A DNA stretch of 64,000 bases from Medicago truncatula (GCF_003473485.1 NC_053044.1:7390501-7454500); one strand, 5' to 3'; positions 47,600-60,477 are shown, numbered from the stretch's first letter. The notes: generated from the letters alone by a model not told the origin. A program made the numbers and translations.

Positions 47600-48335
47600 T
47601 GTATGAAAACGTCTTCTATTTCCTTTGATTGTAATGTAATTGAAGATAGATGAGTACTGTATATTCATTCTTATAAAGGTGAATAGGACATGCAAAGAAG
47701 CAAGATATAATGTGCTTTACAAGTAGCCTTAAGAGGAGGCAAAGAATCTTATTTGAATTTGTCTCAAAACACCACTAACCCAAACATGTACATAAACCTC
47801 TATTAACAACTTGTTAAACATAGCTTTCTGGCTAGAAAGACAACTTTGTCACACAACTACTTTTAGTTTTTTTAATTAATATGGGCTGAGACATTGATAT
47901 TAATGATGATAAAAACACACGTAGCAGCTATATTCTTTTTTCCCTTGGAATGGGAGAGTATAATTGCACGTTCGTATGTGGGCTGAGACATTGATTTTAA
48001 TTTATTTTTTGAATCATATTTAATCTATCTACTATATCTAATTCTAATGTTTATTCTATAAAAGAAATTCCTTCAAAATAATTCTATCAAAAAAACTATA
48101 CTTTTTTCAAATCGTCACTTTTTTTATAGCAAATCTTTTTGTTTAAACAAATAGGAGTACAGCAATCCAATAATGTATTCTTCTCATATTATGTATAACT
48201 TTTTTTTGACAGACTCACACTAAACTAGTAAAAGACCAGTGCATTCACACGTATCATGTGATATTGCAATTATTATATAAAAAACAATTACATTAGTAAT
48301 ATTGTGAAATATTTAAAGAAAGTAAATGAAGATGC
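47600..48335. other. intergenic, no gene seen
   Basis: Upstream flank of the remorin gene. A phrase TGGGCTGAGACATTGAT occurs twice (about 47884 and 47980). No coding exons. Confidence 0.45.
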
Positions 48336-48339
48336 ACTT

Positions 48340-49583
48340 ATTAAGTAAAGGGTTGATGTCGGACATGAAGTTCGTGGATAACATCAGAAAAGACAAGCTA
48401 AACGATTTCAATAATCTATTGGAGAAAGCTGAGAAGTACATACAGTACGAAGAGATGCAAAAGGTCGACAAAGCAATGACATCCCGGAGCGAAAAGAAGA
48501 TCTAGAATCCCCGCGATAAGAAGTTTGGGAAAGATGGTGAAAGGTTCGACTGAACCCCAAGGAGATATCACCAGATCTACCACGAGTACACACCTCTCAA
48601 TGCCTTGCGAGAACACACTTTAGAGGAATATGCAAACGTTGAGTTCCGTGATGAGGGAGTGGACCGATGAAGATCACAGAACGGATAGAATTTGACAAAA
48701 GCAAATAATGCAGATTCCACCAGTATTCAAGCCATGCTACAGATGACTGTTTGCAGTTGAAAGATGTCATTGAGTATTTGATCTAGGGAGGGGAAGTTAT
48801 TTGATCTAGATGTTATGCCAAGTGATTAGTACGTTTGTCTCTAAGAAACTAGTTGGAGATTCTAGGTAGATTACTGTACACTCAATGCCATTACTGTTAA
48901 ACAGATTTCCCATTTCAGCAGGCATTTAAAATCCATTATGAGCGCGCTTTTCTAGCCTTATTTGCACCGAATCTTGGTGTATATCCTCTCTCTAAAAGAC
49001 CACTTGCAACGCTGGAGATAGTGTTTCAGTGCCCTTACCATGGTTACATTGTATTACAAATCCGTTTGCAATCTAGGTTTGAAACACTGCAAGCTAATTT
49101 TGATTCCCCAAGTTTTTATTTCCTCAACACTATTAAAGAAGCATGTTTTCCAATGGTTTGATAAACCTCCCAAGCAGAGTTTGATTACTTCAATAAGGCC
49201 AAGATTGTGGCCCCTAGTCAGGTTTTGCCTAACATCAAAGAGGTGTTGCGCCATGTTTTGTTAGAGACTTGTTCGCCATCACCTTGGAAGTGAAGAAATG
49301 GTGAACCTGCTTACTAATTCGTAAGTTCATTATACAAACTGATCAACACAGTTTCTGAGAGTTAATGATTCCGATTATCCAAACACTAGAGATAAGGTGC
49401 TGATATGCTGTCCTGGGTCCATGACCCCTCGCCTACATGGTTGGAGCTCACAATTCCTCACTGTGATTTCCTACCATACTTACAATCAATTTACCGAACA
49501 GATGTAAACCTTAAAGAGTTGCTGGTCAAGGTTCAACAAAATCAACAATCGTACCGACACTCTCAAGTGCTCAGAGGAATGCT
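48340..49583 (+). mobile_element. Ty3/Gypsy fossil, gag-side part
   Basis: Plus-strand frames resemble gag of a legume Ty3/Gypsy element near 48,370-48,800 and later pol-side sequence. The copy is old, with many breaks and large losses. It is interrupted at 49,583 by the CACTA element; its remainder resumes at 56,554. Confidence 0.6.
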
Positions 49584-52500
49584 CACTACAAGAAAATTGT
49601 CATTTTACGACACTGACATTGCGACATATTGGCTTAACTGTCGCAAAGTTGCTTGTTTATTAATGTTTGCGACAGTTCATACGACAGGTTGGTCATATGT
49701 CGTAATATTTTAATTCTAAAGAGTAATGATTTTCAGCGGGAATGAAAATTAAAGAGCGCTTCTTCCAAATAATTGGCTCCCTCCATTTATTTTTAGAAAA
49801 ATAAAAATAAAAAAAAACCATCATAAATCCATATCACTCACAAATCGTTCCAGTTCTTCCTTCACTCACCCAAGCCCCAAATCCATATCACTCACAAATC
49901 TTCTCACTATGATAATCAAACTCAGTCAGCCAAACCCCAAATTGTTCCAGTTCTTCACTCACTAGCAAATCGTTCCACTTCAACTCGCTTTCTCACTGTA
50001 AGTTTCTTTTTCTTCGTTGATTTTCTCCCATTGTATGCTTTGATTTGTTTATTTTTTCTTCATTATTATTTGTTCCGACCTTGATTCAACTTAGAAAATT
50101 TGGAGCTGATGTTCTGAGTTTCTTTGAAAATCATTCTCCCTCCATCAGCGAAACCCCAAATCCTTCACCCACCCACCCACTCAACAAAACCCCAACTCAT
50201 AAAACCCCAGATTGCAAATTGTTTCAATCCCTAATTCTTTTTCCTCCAAAAGCCAAGTCGATTCTCTCTAGCAAAACCCCAGATTGCAAATAGCTTCTCT
50301 CTCACAAAAGCCCAAATCATAAAACCCCTTTTGTTTTCGACGGTCACGGCCGTCCGGTTCGAAGTTTGCACTATTGTGAAGGTCTTCTTTTCAATTCTAT
50401 GTGTGTAATGAATTTAGGTTTAAGAATCTAGGTTTTTTTATATTTTTTATTTTATCTTGTGTGCAATTTCAAGAATTTAAATAATGAACTGTATGAAAAC
50501 TTGACAATCATTCAAGAAATATATAGTAATATTTTATTTTATTTTGCTTTGATTGAAACTTTGGTACATACATGTTTTGATTTATGGCTGTAACCTTGCA
50601 AAAAGCACATAAAATCAATGGAGATAACACATATGTCAAGTGTTTGTTCCCATGTTGTAGTGAATGGACTTGAATTCAGTGCTTAAGTGAATTCTCACAA
50701 TTTGTAGTAGTGACTCTCTGCTGCCATCTGCTACCCAACGGTTCAAACACACAATTTGTAGTAGTGACTCTATTTTCTAAAATTGATAATGTATTCTTGT
50801 TGTTTTAGCTATTCTTGTTTTGAGGTGGGTTGAGTTGGTCTTTTCTAGTCGTTTTGGTGTGGCAGTTTTTTGGAGGTGGCGTGTCTGTTCTGAGTGTTGG
50901 GGGATCAGCTATGGTTGTCTTTGCCTTGTTGTCCCCTGTTTTCCCTATCTGGTATGGGTTGTAGGGTTCAGTTGCAGCTGTGCTTGCCTTGATACTATGG
51001 TGTTTTGCGTATCTCGTTTTGTTGGGTTGTGTTTGAGGTTGTTATGTGGAAGGAGTTTTGTTTTTCTAGTTTTTCTTTTGGGCGTTGTCTTCCTGGTTTG
51101 TTCTAGTATGGGTTTTGTTGCATCACTATTTTGGGGGAATGAATTACAAGAAGATTACTTCATTTTTGTCTTTCAATAAGTGTCATAGTTTATAACATGA
51201 TAAAATTATATGATGTTAGTATGAATCTGGTATGTAAAAAAATTAGTTGTATTTGAGTTACTTGCATCATTGCATTAGTTAGTTTAATTTTATTTTGTTC
51301 CGGCAGAGTTCATGCTTTTTAGAAACAAAACATATTATGGTTGTCTTTGTTTAATGATATACAAATGTTTGAATATTGTAGTTTTCATTGAGGACCACAA
51401 GTGCCTATTCTTCTCTAGTTTTAACCATTTCTTAAATATTGAAGGACTTGTACACTTGATAATATATGGAAAGAAAATTTATCGATGATTTTATTTATGG
51501 CTAATTTTGTATTACACAAGATACTTTTACTTATCTTGTGCATTGTTTTGACTTATTTATCATCAATGCTTGCAGCGTAAGTGTTTTTGGAGTCTCAACC
51601 TTGTGAAAAAGATGACACCATATGAATATGCGCGGAGCAAAAGAATTGAAGTTATTAATGAAAAGATTCACGCTCTCAATCTGCCAATTCTCGCCCAATC
51701 CCTTGTCAAATCGTCTTCTGCCACTAAAAAACCTTCATCGGTATGATTTATTGATTCTGAAGCTTTAGAACCTTTTTTTTTTTTATTGATTTCTGATTCA
51801 TCAGTTTAAAGGATAATGTATCTGATATGTTTAAAAGAACATATCTTTATTTGATTTATTTTTCTTGCTTAATTTTGATCTCATTGGTGTAGTAATATTA
51901 TCTCACTTGTCAAAAAAATGTTTTAGACTCAGAATAGTATTTTTCTTAACTAATTATGAAACTTAGATTTGATGTTTAAAGGATAGTTTATGCGTTAGCT
52001 AGAAATGTATGATATTGTTTAACTGTGTTATAGACATCTGTTGCAAACTCATTCTCAAACACTTCTCAACTTAAAGAACCTGAATTTAACTTTGTAGTGA
52101 GATGTTTGCATTCTTATCTATATATTTATAATGTATTGTTGATGTCAGATGTTGTTTATGGCATACTATGATTATGTACATGAAAGTGTGATCTTAATTT
52201 TACTTTTGATTCCTATAGTTATTTTTTCTTTGTTGGACCAACCAAATCCCTCCATATTTATGACTGTGATCTTATTTAGTCTGTGAAGGGTCGTTCAAGG
52301 TTTGTACAACCTGGAGCTCTTAAGGTAGCAAACAAGAAGCGCCTTCGTTCGCATGACTTACCACAAGCCCCTCCACCACCCACACATGTGACACCACCAC
52401 CTGCACCAGTCCAAGAGACATATCCACTAACTAGCAAGGTGACAACACTGCCGGAAATAGTCGAGGTGACTGAACTGCCATCTTCCCAGGCCACATCACA

Positions 52501-55500
52501 TAATCATTCTATTCCATTCCCTGATTCTGAAGATGACGTGTTAGATGATGCGCCGAATATTACTCAAAAAAAGAAATCTAAATATTGGGATTTAGAAGTT
52601 ATAAGTAAGTGATCTAATTCCAAATTATCTTTAAATAATTTAATTGTTTTACATCATTGACTTATGCTATATTTCACTTACTTTCTTATGTGTTAGATGG
52701 GGTGGGTCATGTTTCAAACATGCGTTTAGTGGTGTATGATGTGTTGCTTGAATCTCCTAATGGAACAAGGATAATAACAAGATGGAATGGCCGTCAACCA
52801 GTGGGAGAAGCAGCTGGTTTTTTAGCGAGTTTTTTGGGTACCCTTGCTAGAATGTATAGAGATTTTCCAATAATGTTTGAAAGTTGGGACAAAATTCCAG
52901 AGAAAACAAAAACTAAAGTTTATGATGAAAAAATAAAGGTATCATTGATATACAACTATATATTTCTGATTTATTGTTTCTTTTGTTTAGTAACTATTAT
53001 TTTATGTTTATGTTTCAAGACAAAATTTGTTGTTGATGATGGAGACAACAAAAGCTATATTTTGACAAGTATTGGAAGGAAATGGAAGGATGAAAGATGT
53101 CGGTTGTTCAAGGAACATTATAAATGGGATCTCCCATTAGAAGTGAATCTTGCGAATTATCCACGTCATATTGGCCCAACCGATTGGGCTCTTTTTGTAG
53201 CATATAGGCGGAAGCCGGACACGCAAAAGAAGGCACAAAAAAATGTAGCAAATAGGAAAAAACTAACGACCCCTCATACACTAGGAAAAAAGTCTCTTGC
53301 GAGGAAGAAAGATGAGTTGGTATGATTCACTCAATCTGTCATTGATCAAATGCTTAATTGCACAAGTACTTATTATATGTGGTTATTTGTAGGAAGTAAA
53401 AGATGGTCGAGAATACAGTAGGGCAGAAATGTTTTCAGTTTCTCATAAGGACTCCAAAGGGCTATATGTCAATGAAGAGGCCAAGAAAAAAGCTGTAAGT
53501 GCATCTTTTCCATTTATTACTGATGGGTGTAATTGCCTTTTCCTGAATGAAATTGTACAATTATGATTATGCACAAGTTTGACTTAGGTAACTGACTATA
53601 CATGATTGATGATTCATTTTGGAATATTGTAAAGCAGACAAAGTTCACTGCTGATGTGTATATTGTTTGGTTAGATTGTGCAGACATTATTATAGATAGA
53701 AGTAGAGTAATAGAATGCATACAAAGAGGGAAGATCTAGATTCATAGCACGGCTTGCATGCCTTAGATAGATCTATCATATAAAGTAAGAAAAAAAATTG
53801 ACGTAAATATCACAAGATTCAAGCTAGGTGGATGATTAAAGAAATAGATAAGTGTTTTTTGAGGTCAAAAGGTTCCCTTTAAACTCAAACAAATTTTATA
53901 ACAAAACCATAGCACTTGATGCTTTATGGCACTAAATCATGGGTGATGACAATATAAGCATAAGCTGAGTGTTGCAGAAATCAAAATGTAGTCATTGATG
54001 AGTGGAAACATAAGACAATATCAGGAATAAATGCATAAGAAAAGTAGGGTAACATAAACACCTATTGGGAAAAGAAATAAGAACCTCGCCTATGATGGTT
54101 TGGCTGTGTGTGAAGAAGGCTAAATGAAACCATAGTAATGAAACTTATAAAATTATAAAATGAAACACTAGCATAGATAAGTGAAAGATGATTTAAATTA
54201 ATTACAGTATCCTTCAACTCATTAATGACACTTTATTATATAATTATCCCCGTTGATTAAGCTAGTGAAGTCTGAGCCCTGAGGCATATTCTAAAAGTCT
54301 TAATACATCTTTCTCCACCCATTAGCATTCACATTTTGTCATGTGAATATTATTAATAAATATCAAGCCCTAGTACAATTTCCACATCTCAAATGAATAC
54401 AATCATTGAATTAAATTCAGAAAGTTAAATCAATAAACAAAGTCTTATCCCTCAAAAGAGATAGTCAAATTGCATACCTTTTATTTCCAATACTCATACA
54501 CAGACTGGAGAATTGTGTATTTGACAGTCTGAGCTTGTAATGGCTGCAATTTATAGAAAACAATTTTTGATAAGCTAAATAGGATTCATATGTTTGTACT
54601 GCAAGACAGTGATATGAAATGCACAGTGAAACTTCAAAGATGCTCCTACAGTGTCTAAAAGCTAAACTTATCAACACATGGAACAAAATTGTTTCAAGAT
54701 AGATTCTTAACACATAAAGACCCTAAAAGAATTTGACCTCGATAGCAGTTTCAAATTGTAGTAGCACAGGATGCTAATCAAACAATTTCGATGTATGATT
54801 GATTGCTTTGTAAGTCTCACATAGTGATAAACATCTTGTGAAGTACCTTTGTTTATCAAATAAGAGCCCTGGATAATATGCAGGAACAATTGCAAATTGA
54901 AATGCAAAACACTCCTGAGAATGAAGCATTTGTCAAAGTGTTTGGAAAAGAACATCCTGGATATGTGCGTTCTATGGGACTTGGGATACCACCATCTCAA
55001 ATCTCTACTTCTCACCGTGCTAGAGCGACATCTTCCTTTGAGGCTAATGAGAAGATGTTGAAAATGCAAGCCGAAATCGATTCACTTAAGGATAAGGCTT
55101 CACAAGTTGATATCTTGAAGGAACAAGTGGCATTTTTGATGCAAATGCAGAATTCTAGAGAAAAACAGGTAAAATTGTATTTTCACAAGTTTCATTCTTG
55201 TTGCTTGGATTAGGATGTTAAGTTTTAGGTAGGGATGTGCATAGTTCATAAACCAAACCAAACCAAATTGTATACACTTCCCGAATGATATTTTTTATTA
55301 TCAACATCAGTTTAAGGTTGTCCCGGTGTTGTGTGGAATCATTGATTTGGATTGCAAGTTTCAGGAAGTAACTTGAAACTCGTAAGGACCTGCTGTAGTA
55401 ATTTGAAATTAACTATGCATGGTTGCTGCCGTAATTGAGGATGTATTGCATCGGTTGTAGCAGTTTAACTATACCTTTTTATATACTTGTTGCAAATTAT

Positions 55501-56553
55501 AGGTAGTTTAGTATGTGATGAAATAACTTTAATTGGATTACGGCTTTAAAATTTGGATCACGTTTAGATAATAATTTAGTTAAGGCTAAACAAATTTTTT
55601 GAACACCTAGTTTTAGGGGCTGGTTAGGTTGTTGTTGTCAACTTCTTTGGAGCTCGACTTTGGATTTTGTATTTTTTTACTTGGTTGTTTGGTGTTATTT
55701 TTACAAGGTCTGTTTGACTTAGTTGTTTTATTTTATTATCCATTTTGAATAATGTTGTTTTCTTTTGTTTTGAGTGTTAATGAGTAATTTGATATTGCTA
55801 ATCATTGTCTTATTTTATTTTTCAGCCAACAAACGCAGAATCACCAAGAGATGGTGTGCGCTCCTCCGAGTCTAGTTACCCACCTTGAGAATCATGAGCA
55901 ACATCACTAGGGATATTTAGATAAATATTATGAGCTAATGATGATGTACTTTTTTGTAAAGTCAACCATTGAAATTCACTTGTATTTTGGTTTTTGAACG
56001 TTTAAGCTACTTTATTTCTAGTTTTAATCAAGTTCATTCAATGTATGGATCTGAATGTTTAAGCTACTTTATTTATAGTTTTAATTAAGTTCAATGTATG
56101 GATCAACATTGCCACTTTTGGATGGTTTATATGAATGAAATTAAGTAATTTATAGTTATATATTATTTTTTAAGTATTTATTGATTAATAGTTTCATTTT
56201 AAATTAAGATTAATTGTTATTTATTCAGCTGTCAAAATTAATCTAATGAAAATTGACAAATAAGAAATATTATTAAAAAAATGAAATTTATACATTTGCG
56301 ACAGTTTTAAACTGTCGCAGCAAACCTATAAGACCCATCCATTCAAAATTAAAAAATCACATTGCGACAGTTACAACTGCCGCAATACCTTTTACGACGG
56401 TTGTAACGACAGTTTCACGAACCGTCGCGAAATACCTTTGCGACATGCATTTTCTCGTCGGTTGAGGAACTGTCGCAAATGTCCGATTGCGACAGTTTAA
56501 ACTGTCGCAAAGCCTTAATTTACCTGTCGCAAAATGACAATTTTCTTGTAGTG
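49584..56553. mobile_element. CACTA (En/Spm) element, 6,970 bp
   Basis: Starts CACTACAAGAAAATTGTCAT and ends with its exact inverse; the first 23 bp are perfect and 29 of 30 match. A 3-bp target duplication GCT flanks it (49581-49583, 56554-56556). Subterminal regions are packed with GCGACAGTT/AACTGTCGC motifs: several in the first 110 bp and at least ten in the last 270 bp, the expected transposase-binding repeats. Inside is one gene of the Transposase_24 type. No TNP2-like catalytic gene is visible. Confidence 0.94.
51612..55888 (+). CDS. Transposase_24-type (Ptta/En/Spm) protein of the CACTA element
   Basis: Exons 51612-51740, 52280-52604, 52697-52938, 53020-53319, 53393-53494, 54884-55168 and 55826-55888 join with GT-AG ends and consistent phases into 481 residues. 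There is a Pro-rich linker after residue 43, then the conserved block with MRLVVYDVLLESPNGTR, RPVGEAAGFLASFLGTLAR-like sequence, MYRDFPIMFESWDKIPE, a YILTSIGRKWKDERCRLFK motif and PTDWALFVAYR, and finally a C-terminal coiled coil (LKMQAEIDSLKDKASQVDIL). In CACTA elements such proteins are regarded as accessory DNA-binding factors comparable to TNPA; catalysis needs a TNP2/TNPD protein. No stop or shift was found in the model, so it may still be expressed. The 1.4-kb intron before exon 6 is unusually long. Confidence 0.75.
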
Positions 56554-56880
56554 GCTCTTTTGCAAAAGTAAAAGCTCTGTATACCTCCAGTGCTCCTTCG
56601 AAATGCTGCTCTTGGAAGAATTTCATAAACAAAGGTAGGATGGTTAAAAGAAAATATATATTAGGAGGGCATGGTAGATCGATTTTATGTACCTGCCCAT
56701 TTCAGTATGCTTCCTAATCATTTGACTGCTGTCAAGGTCGCTGACCTGTTTGCCGAGATTATTTACCGGTTATATGGCATGCCCAGATACGTTTCATTAC
56801 TCAAATCATTTTCAAAGTTTGAAAGCATGCATTTTGAAAAGAAAATGGATCAAATTAATGTTCAACATAATTAAAGCCTA
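56554..56880 (+). mobile_element. Ty3/Gypsy fossil, integrase-side part
   Basis: Right-hand remainder of the element interrupted by the CACTA insertion. A plus-strand frame at about 56671-56860 resembles the integrase core region (MVDRFYVPAHF..YRLYGMPRYVS). Old, broken and incomplete; no LTR seen. Confidence 0.6.
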
Positions 56881-57640
56881 TAAAACCATCAACTCAAGAT
56901 TTTTAGCACTGCTACTGTTGTTGATCAGTTTGAGAACAAATAAGGTAACTACTTGAATGATTTTTGTTAGTGGCATTTGTTGCACCAGCATCAGGCACCG
57001 GGTGCTGTGGCTGGTATTCTTATGTTTCTTCTAGTTCAACCTTCATTTCTCCATGTTTTAATTGTGAATGTTTACTAAACAATTTGGTCTTTGCTTTGTT
57101 TTCTATGGAATATTTTGATTTTGATTCTGATTGTCATTTCTTTTGTTTTAATTTATGGTTATCACAATCAAAACACTAGGCTTTTTTATAAAAAAAAAAA
57201 AAAATCACTCACAGTGACGATCATCTAAAAATTATTTTGCATGAAAATATTTTTGTATCAAAAGCCATGATTCATTATGGAAACTCCATAACTATTTTTA
57301 CCATAAAAATATGTTTATCATGCATTGAATTCACATGATCAAATTATGGTTGATCAAAGTTTTTTTTGGTTGGATTAAATTTTTTCTTACCGTTGGAAAC
57401 ATCTTATTTTGGCATATTTGTATTTGGATCATTATGGGGGGCATGATTTGAGCTTGTATGATTTTTCAACCCATAATTGACCATGCAATAATTTTAATTG
57501 ATTATGCCTCCATTTGTGTTAAATTTTCAACGGCTAGTCCTAAGGGGTTGCACGAAATTCCCAATAGAGCATTTTGGAGGAGAGTACTCTTAGGGGTCAA
57601 TTTTTGGGACACAATCTTTATTTTTTCTATTAAATTGTTT
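56881..57640. other. intergenic, no gene seen
   Basis: AT-rich with no supportable feature. Confidence 0.45.
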
Positions 57641-57650
57641 TGACATTCCT

Positions 57651-58001
57651 TCAAGCCATCTTTAACATGGTCTTCCTTATACACAAAGAAAGGAACTTTT
57701 TTGGAGTAGCAGTTTCAGGTGTGTTACCAGTTTCTTGATAATGTTCTTTATACATATTACCTGAGTGCAGGTTTCTTGCTGGCTTTCTAAAAGGCCGAGA
57801 CATATGATGCAAGCCTTGGTTTTCATAGTGAGATGAACTAGCATAACCACTGTTGTTGTTGCATGTGTTAGCAGAAGTACAAATATTAAGCTTTTGAAAT
57901 TTGAGAGTCCTTTGAATTTCACGTTGAGGATTGCAACCGTTAGCGTTGTTTTGATGAACACCGATGTCAATGGTAATAGCCTTACCACGCTCATTAGCCA
58001 T
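57651..58001 (-). CDS. small hypothetical protein
   Basis: The minus strand has an open frame of 116 residues starting MANERGKAITIDIGVHQNN at 58001, behind a pyrimidine-rich leader; it is polar, Asn/His/Thr-rich and ends LCIRKTMLKMA. An upstream in-frame ATG at 58100 would add a hydrophobic, signal-like stretch, but that is probably just the pyrimidine-rich leader translated. No family recognised; may be chance. Confidence 0.25.
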   Translation of the reverse strand: MANERGKAITIDIGVHQNNANGCNPQREIQRTLKFQKLNICTSANTCNNNSGYASSSHYENQGLHHMSRPFRKPARNLHSGNMYKEHYQETGNTPETATPKKFLSLCIRKTMLKMA

Positions 58002-58640
58002 GGTGAAAAGGGTATCAAAAGAGGAAAGATTCAACAAGAAATTGAAAAAAGGAGAAACAGAAACCAAGAAAACCAGAAAAAGTCCAAAAAAGAGAAACAA
58101 GCCATGTGTACTGTTTTTCTGTAAATTGTGTTAGCGAAGAGAAAGATTTAGTGTCTTCATCAAACCAATCCCCATAATTGTCACTCTTGTTTCATGCATA
58201 TTCATCCTCCATGTATAGATGAGTATGCATCACAAAACTAAGTATATCCATGTTAAAGAAGTGCATGAATTATATATCTTACATTTTTTATCAAGTTCGA
58301 TCCTTCTCTTTTTGATCAAGCTTGATCATTCTTCTAATTCTAATAATTTTCTGCAAGATACATAAAAAAAAACTAAACCAACATTGATATTGAAAAACAT
58401 ACTGTTTATGAGTTACATGCGTTAGCGCAGTAGAAAGAGCGGACAGAGTGCCCGTCTGGACGCTAGTAATGATAATGTAAACGATTAATTTATTACAAAT
58501 ATTTTAATTTTTTTTATTGGTGCTACAAATATTTATTTAACTTAAAAAAGGAAAATTAAGAGTTAAAAAGTATTAGAAAAAAAGGAAAAATAAGAGTATT
58601 TACCTTACTTTCATATTTCCTTGCAAGTGATAGGAAGGTG

Positions 58641-59263
58641 TTATGAAGCCCGGATACGAGATACGATACGAATACAATACTGCACCGATACGAAATTTTT
58701 TCAAAAATCAAGATACGATACGGCTGAGATACGTTAATAAAAAAAATTATATATATAAATGTACAATATAATTATACCATTTTTTTAATATGAAAATATA
58801 TTAACAAACAACATAACTCAGTCATAGGCTCGTAGCACATCAACATAAATATAAATAATATTGATGATTAAGAGAGTGATTATTAGCCAGTTACATACAC
58901 AATATATCCAAAAAAGAGCATCATCAGTGTTATATTATATCCAAAATGAACATTGTTAGTGTTATACTATATCGATCTAAAAAAGAAACACTATAATAAA
59001 AAAAAAACACATCAGTACTCAAGAGTTAAGTTATTTTAGTTAACATTAATTGGGAAGTATCGGGGCAGATACCGGTGTAGGATAATGATCGGATACTCTT
59101 CTGATACGTATCGGGAAGTATCGGATAATTATTTTTTTTTAAAATAAAATTTAATCTTCGGATACTCTTCTAATACGTATCGGAAAGTATCGGACAGATA
59201 TCAGTGCAAGATACGCAGGGGATACGGTATGTCATCCATTTTGAAGGATCGAGGGCTTTATAG
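58641..59263. mobile_element. hAT-like element, CTATGAAG family, 623 bp
   Basis: The left end TTATGAAGCCCGGATACGAG and the inverse of the right end CTATAAAGCCC match. The 8-bp flanks GGAAGGTG (58633-58640) and GGAAGTTG (59264-59271) differ at one base. The interior is full of GATACG/CGTATC motifs near both ends. A longer relative of 35,829-36,003. Confidence 0.7.
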
Positions 59264-59271
59264 GGAAGTTG

Positions 59272-59690
59272 TGATCCGGTGTGTGGAAAGACGCGTATAT
59301 ACGTCTTCAATCCGTTGATAACAAAAGGTACATCATCTCATTCATTTTCTTAACAAACCAAACTTCATCATTAATATCTTGTTGTTGTGCTTCCTCTAAG
59401 TCTATCCATATTATATATGCTCTCTCAGTTGATACCTTCATTTCATCATTGATATCTTGCATTGCTTCCTCTTAAGTTTATCTTTGGCAGATCTTTCAAG
59501 TTCTTCACTTTGTTTCTTCCACTCACTTTCAAGTAATTTCTCTCTTTGAAACTTAGTAAACACATTTTTTACTCTTTATTATTTGATTTTTTTAAGGAAT
59601 ACTCTTTATTTCCGTTGTTACTCAAATTTCATATTTCACATATTTTATATTTCGCTCTAAATCTTTCTACATTTCCTTGGCAGATCTCAG
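59272..59690. other. possible leader region of the CNL locus
   Basis: CT-rich, less AT-biased sequence with a repeated TTGGCAGATCT phrase (about 59484 and 59678). It may be what is left of the 5' region of the truncated NB-LRR gene; this is a guess. Confidence 0.2.
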
Positions 59691-59710
59691 TTTGGTGGTT
59701 TTTTTGACAA
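59691..59710 (-). mobile_element. 20-bp poly(A) micro-insertion
   Basis: TTTGGTGGTTTTTTTGACAA lies between AGATCTCAG (59682-59690) and AGATCTTAG (59711-59719). It shares the TTGTC-A(n) motif on the minus strand with the inserts at 10,583 and 30,473. Confidence 0.4.
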
Positions 59711-59839
59711 AGATCTTAGCTTGTTTGTTCTCACACTTACAGGTAATCTCTTCCTTTGTTAACAACACTTAATCTTTCAAATTATGTTACATGATCCGTT
59801 ATAGTTATAGACTTATAGTTATAGTTATATTTATATTTT

Positions 59840-59975
59840 TTGTAAGTAGCACACTGACAAGAGCTCAGACCTTTTTAAATATAGAAAAGTGGAGTGTTCG
59901 GAGTTTAAACTCCAGTTCATACTCATATTATGCAATATTCTTATCAATTAAGCTAAACTCACGTTGATTATTTAT
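59840..59975 (+). mobile_element. SINE relic
   Basis: Same family as 41,391: A-box-like TAAGTAGCACACTGACAAGA, degraded B box (GGAGTTTAAACTCC) and the CATATTATGCAATATTCTTA module near the end. Confidence 0.5.
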
Positions 59976-60039
59976 ATTTAAGTGACCAACAACTAAGCTA
60001 AGCTGACATGAATTATTTATATTTAAGTTAATTAATATA

Positions 60040-60189
60040 CTCCCTCCGGTCTCAAATATAAGAAAATATTCTCTTCTTAGATTCATTAAATAATTAATGT
60101 ATCTGTTTTATAATGTAGATCAGATACATTAACTACTCAATAAACCTAAAAAAAGAATCTTCTTTTTTTATATTTGAGATCGGAGAGAG
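60040..60189. mobile_element. Stowaway/Tc1-mariner-type MITE, 150 bp
   Basis: Termini CTCCCTCCGGTCTCAAATAT and the inverse of ATATTTGAGATCGGAGAGAG, with TA at both sides (60038-60039, 60190-60191). Same family as 2,775-2,919. Confidence 0.85.
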
Positions 60190-60450
60190 TATATTATAAT
60201 GTTATTTTTCAGCGGTTACTTATGATAATGAGTTTTCCTAAGGGAAAAAAACTTTTTTGAGTGTAAGAAAACAATTTTGTTGTTTAAAAAAAATCAACTC
60301 TTACATATTCTCAATCATTCTAAAAGGCGATAAATTGTCTTTAGTCCACTTATTAATATTCTTTTTGGTAAGTAGCTTCATTATTCTAACGTTATTTTTT
60401 ACGAACGAGTCACTAAACAATGTCTTTCAAAGATGCAATTGATACAAGAG

Positions 60451-60477
60451 ACAATTTTTTTTTTTTTGAAAGGAATG
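60451..60477 (-). mobile_element. 27-bp poly(A) micro-insertion
   Basis: ACAA, a run of 13 T's and GAAAGGAATG lie between TGATACAAGAG at 60440-60450 and 60478-60488. On the minus strand it reads CATTCCTTTC followed by A's. Confidence 0.6.

Noticed and set aside
50820-51179. 119-codon Cys/Val/Phe-rich plus-strand ORF inside the CACTA element
   Set aside because: GT-rich low-complexity translation, no domain, and not joined in frame to the splice-consistent gene downstream.
51740-51795. possible further micro-insertion with ATTTATTGATT repeats
   Set aside because: The T run lies at the wrong end for a poly(A)-primed insert, and it sits at a CACTA gene donor where the similarity may be chance.
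58421-58466. tRNA-like sequence (GCGTTAGCGCAGTAGAAAGA and on)
   Set aside because: Resembles a D-arm/A box, but no T-arm, anticodon stem or acceptor pairing can be formed; at most a tRNA-derived scrap.
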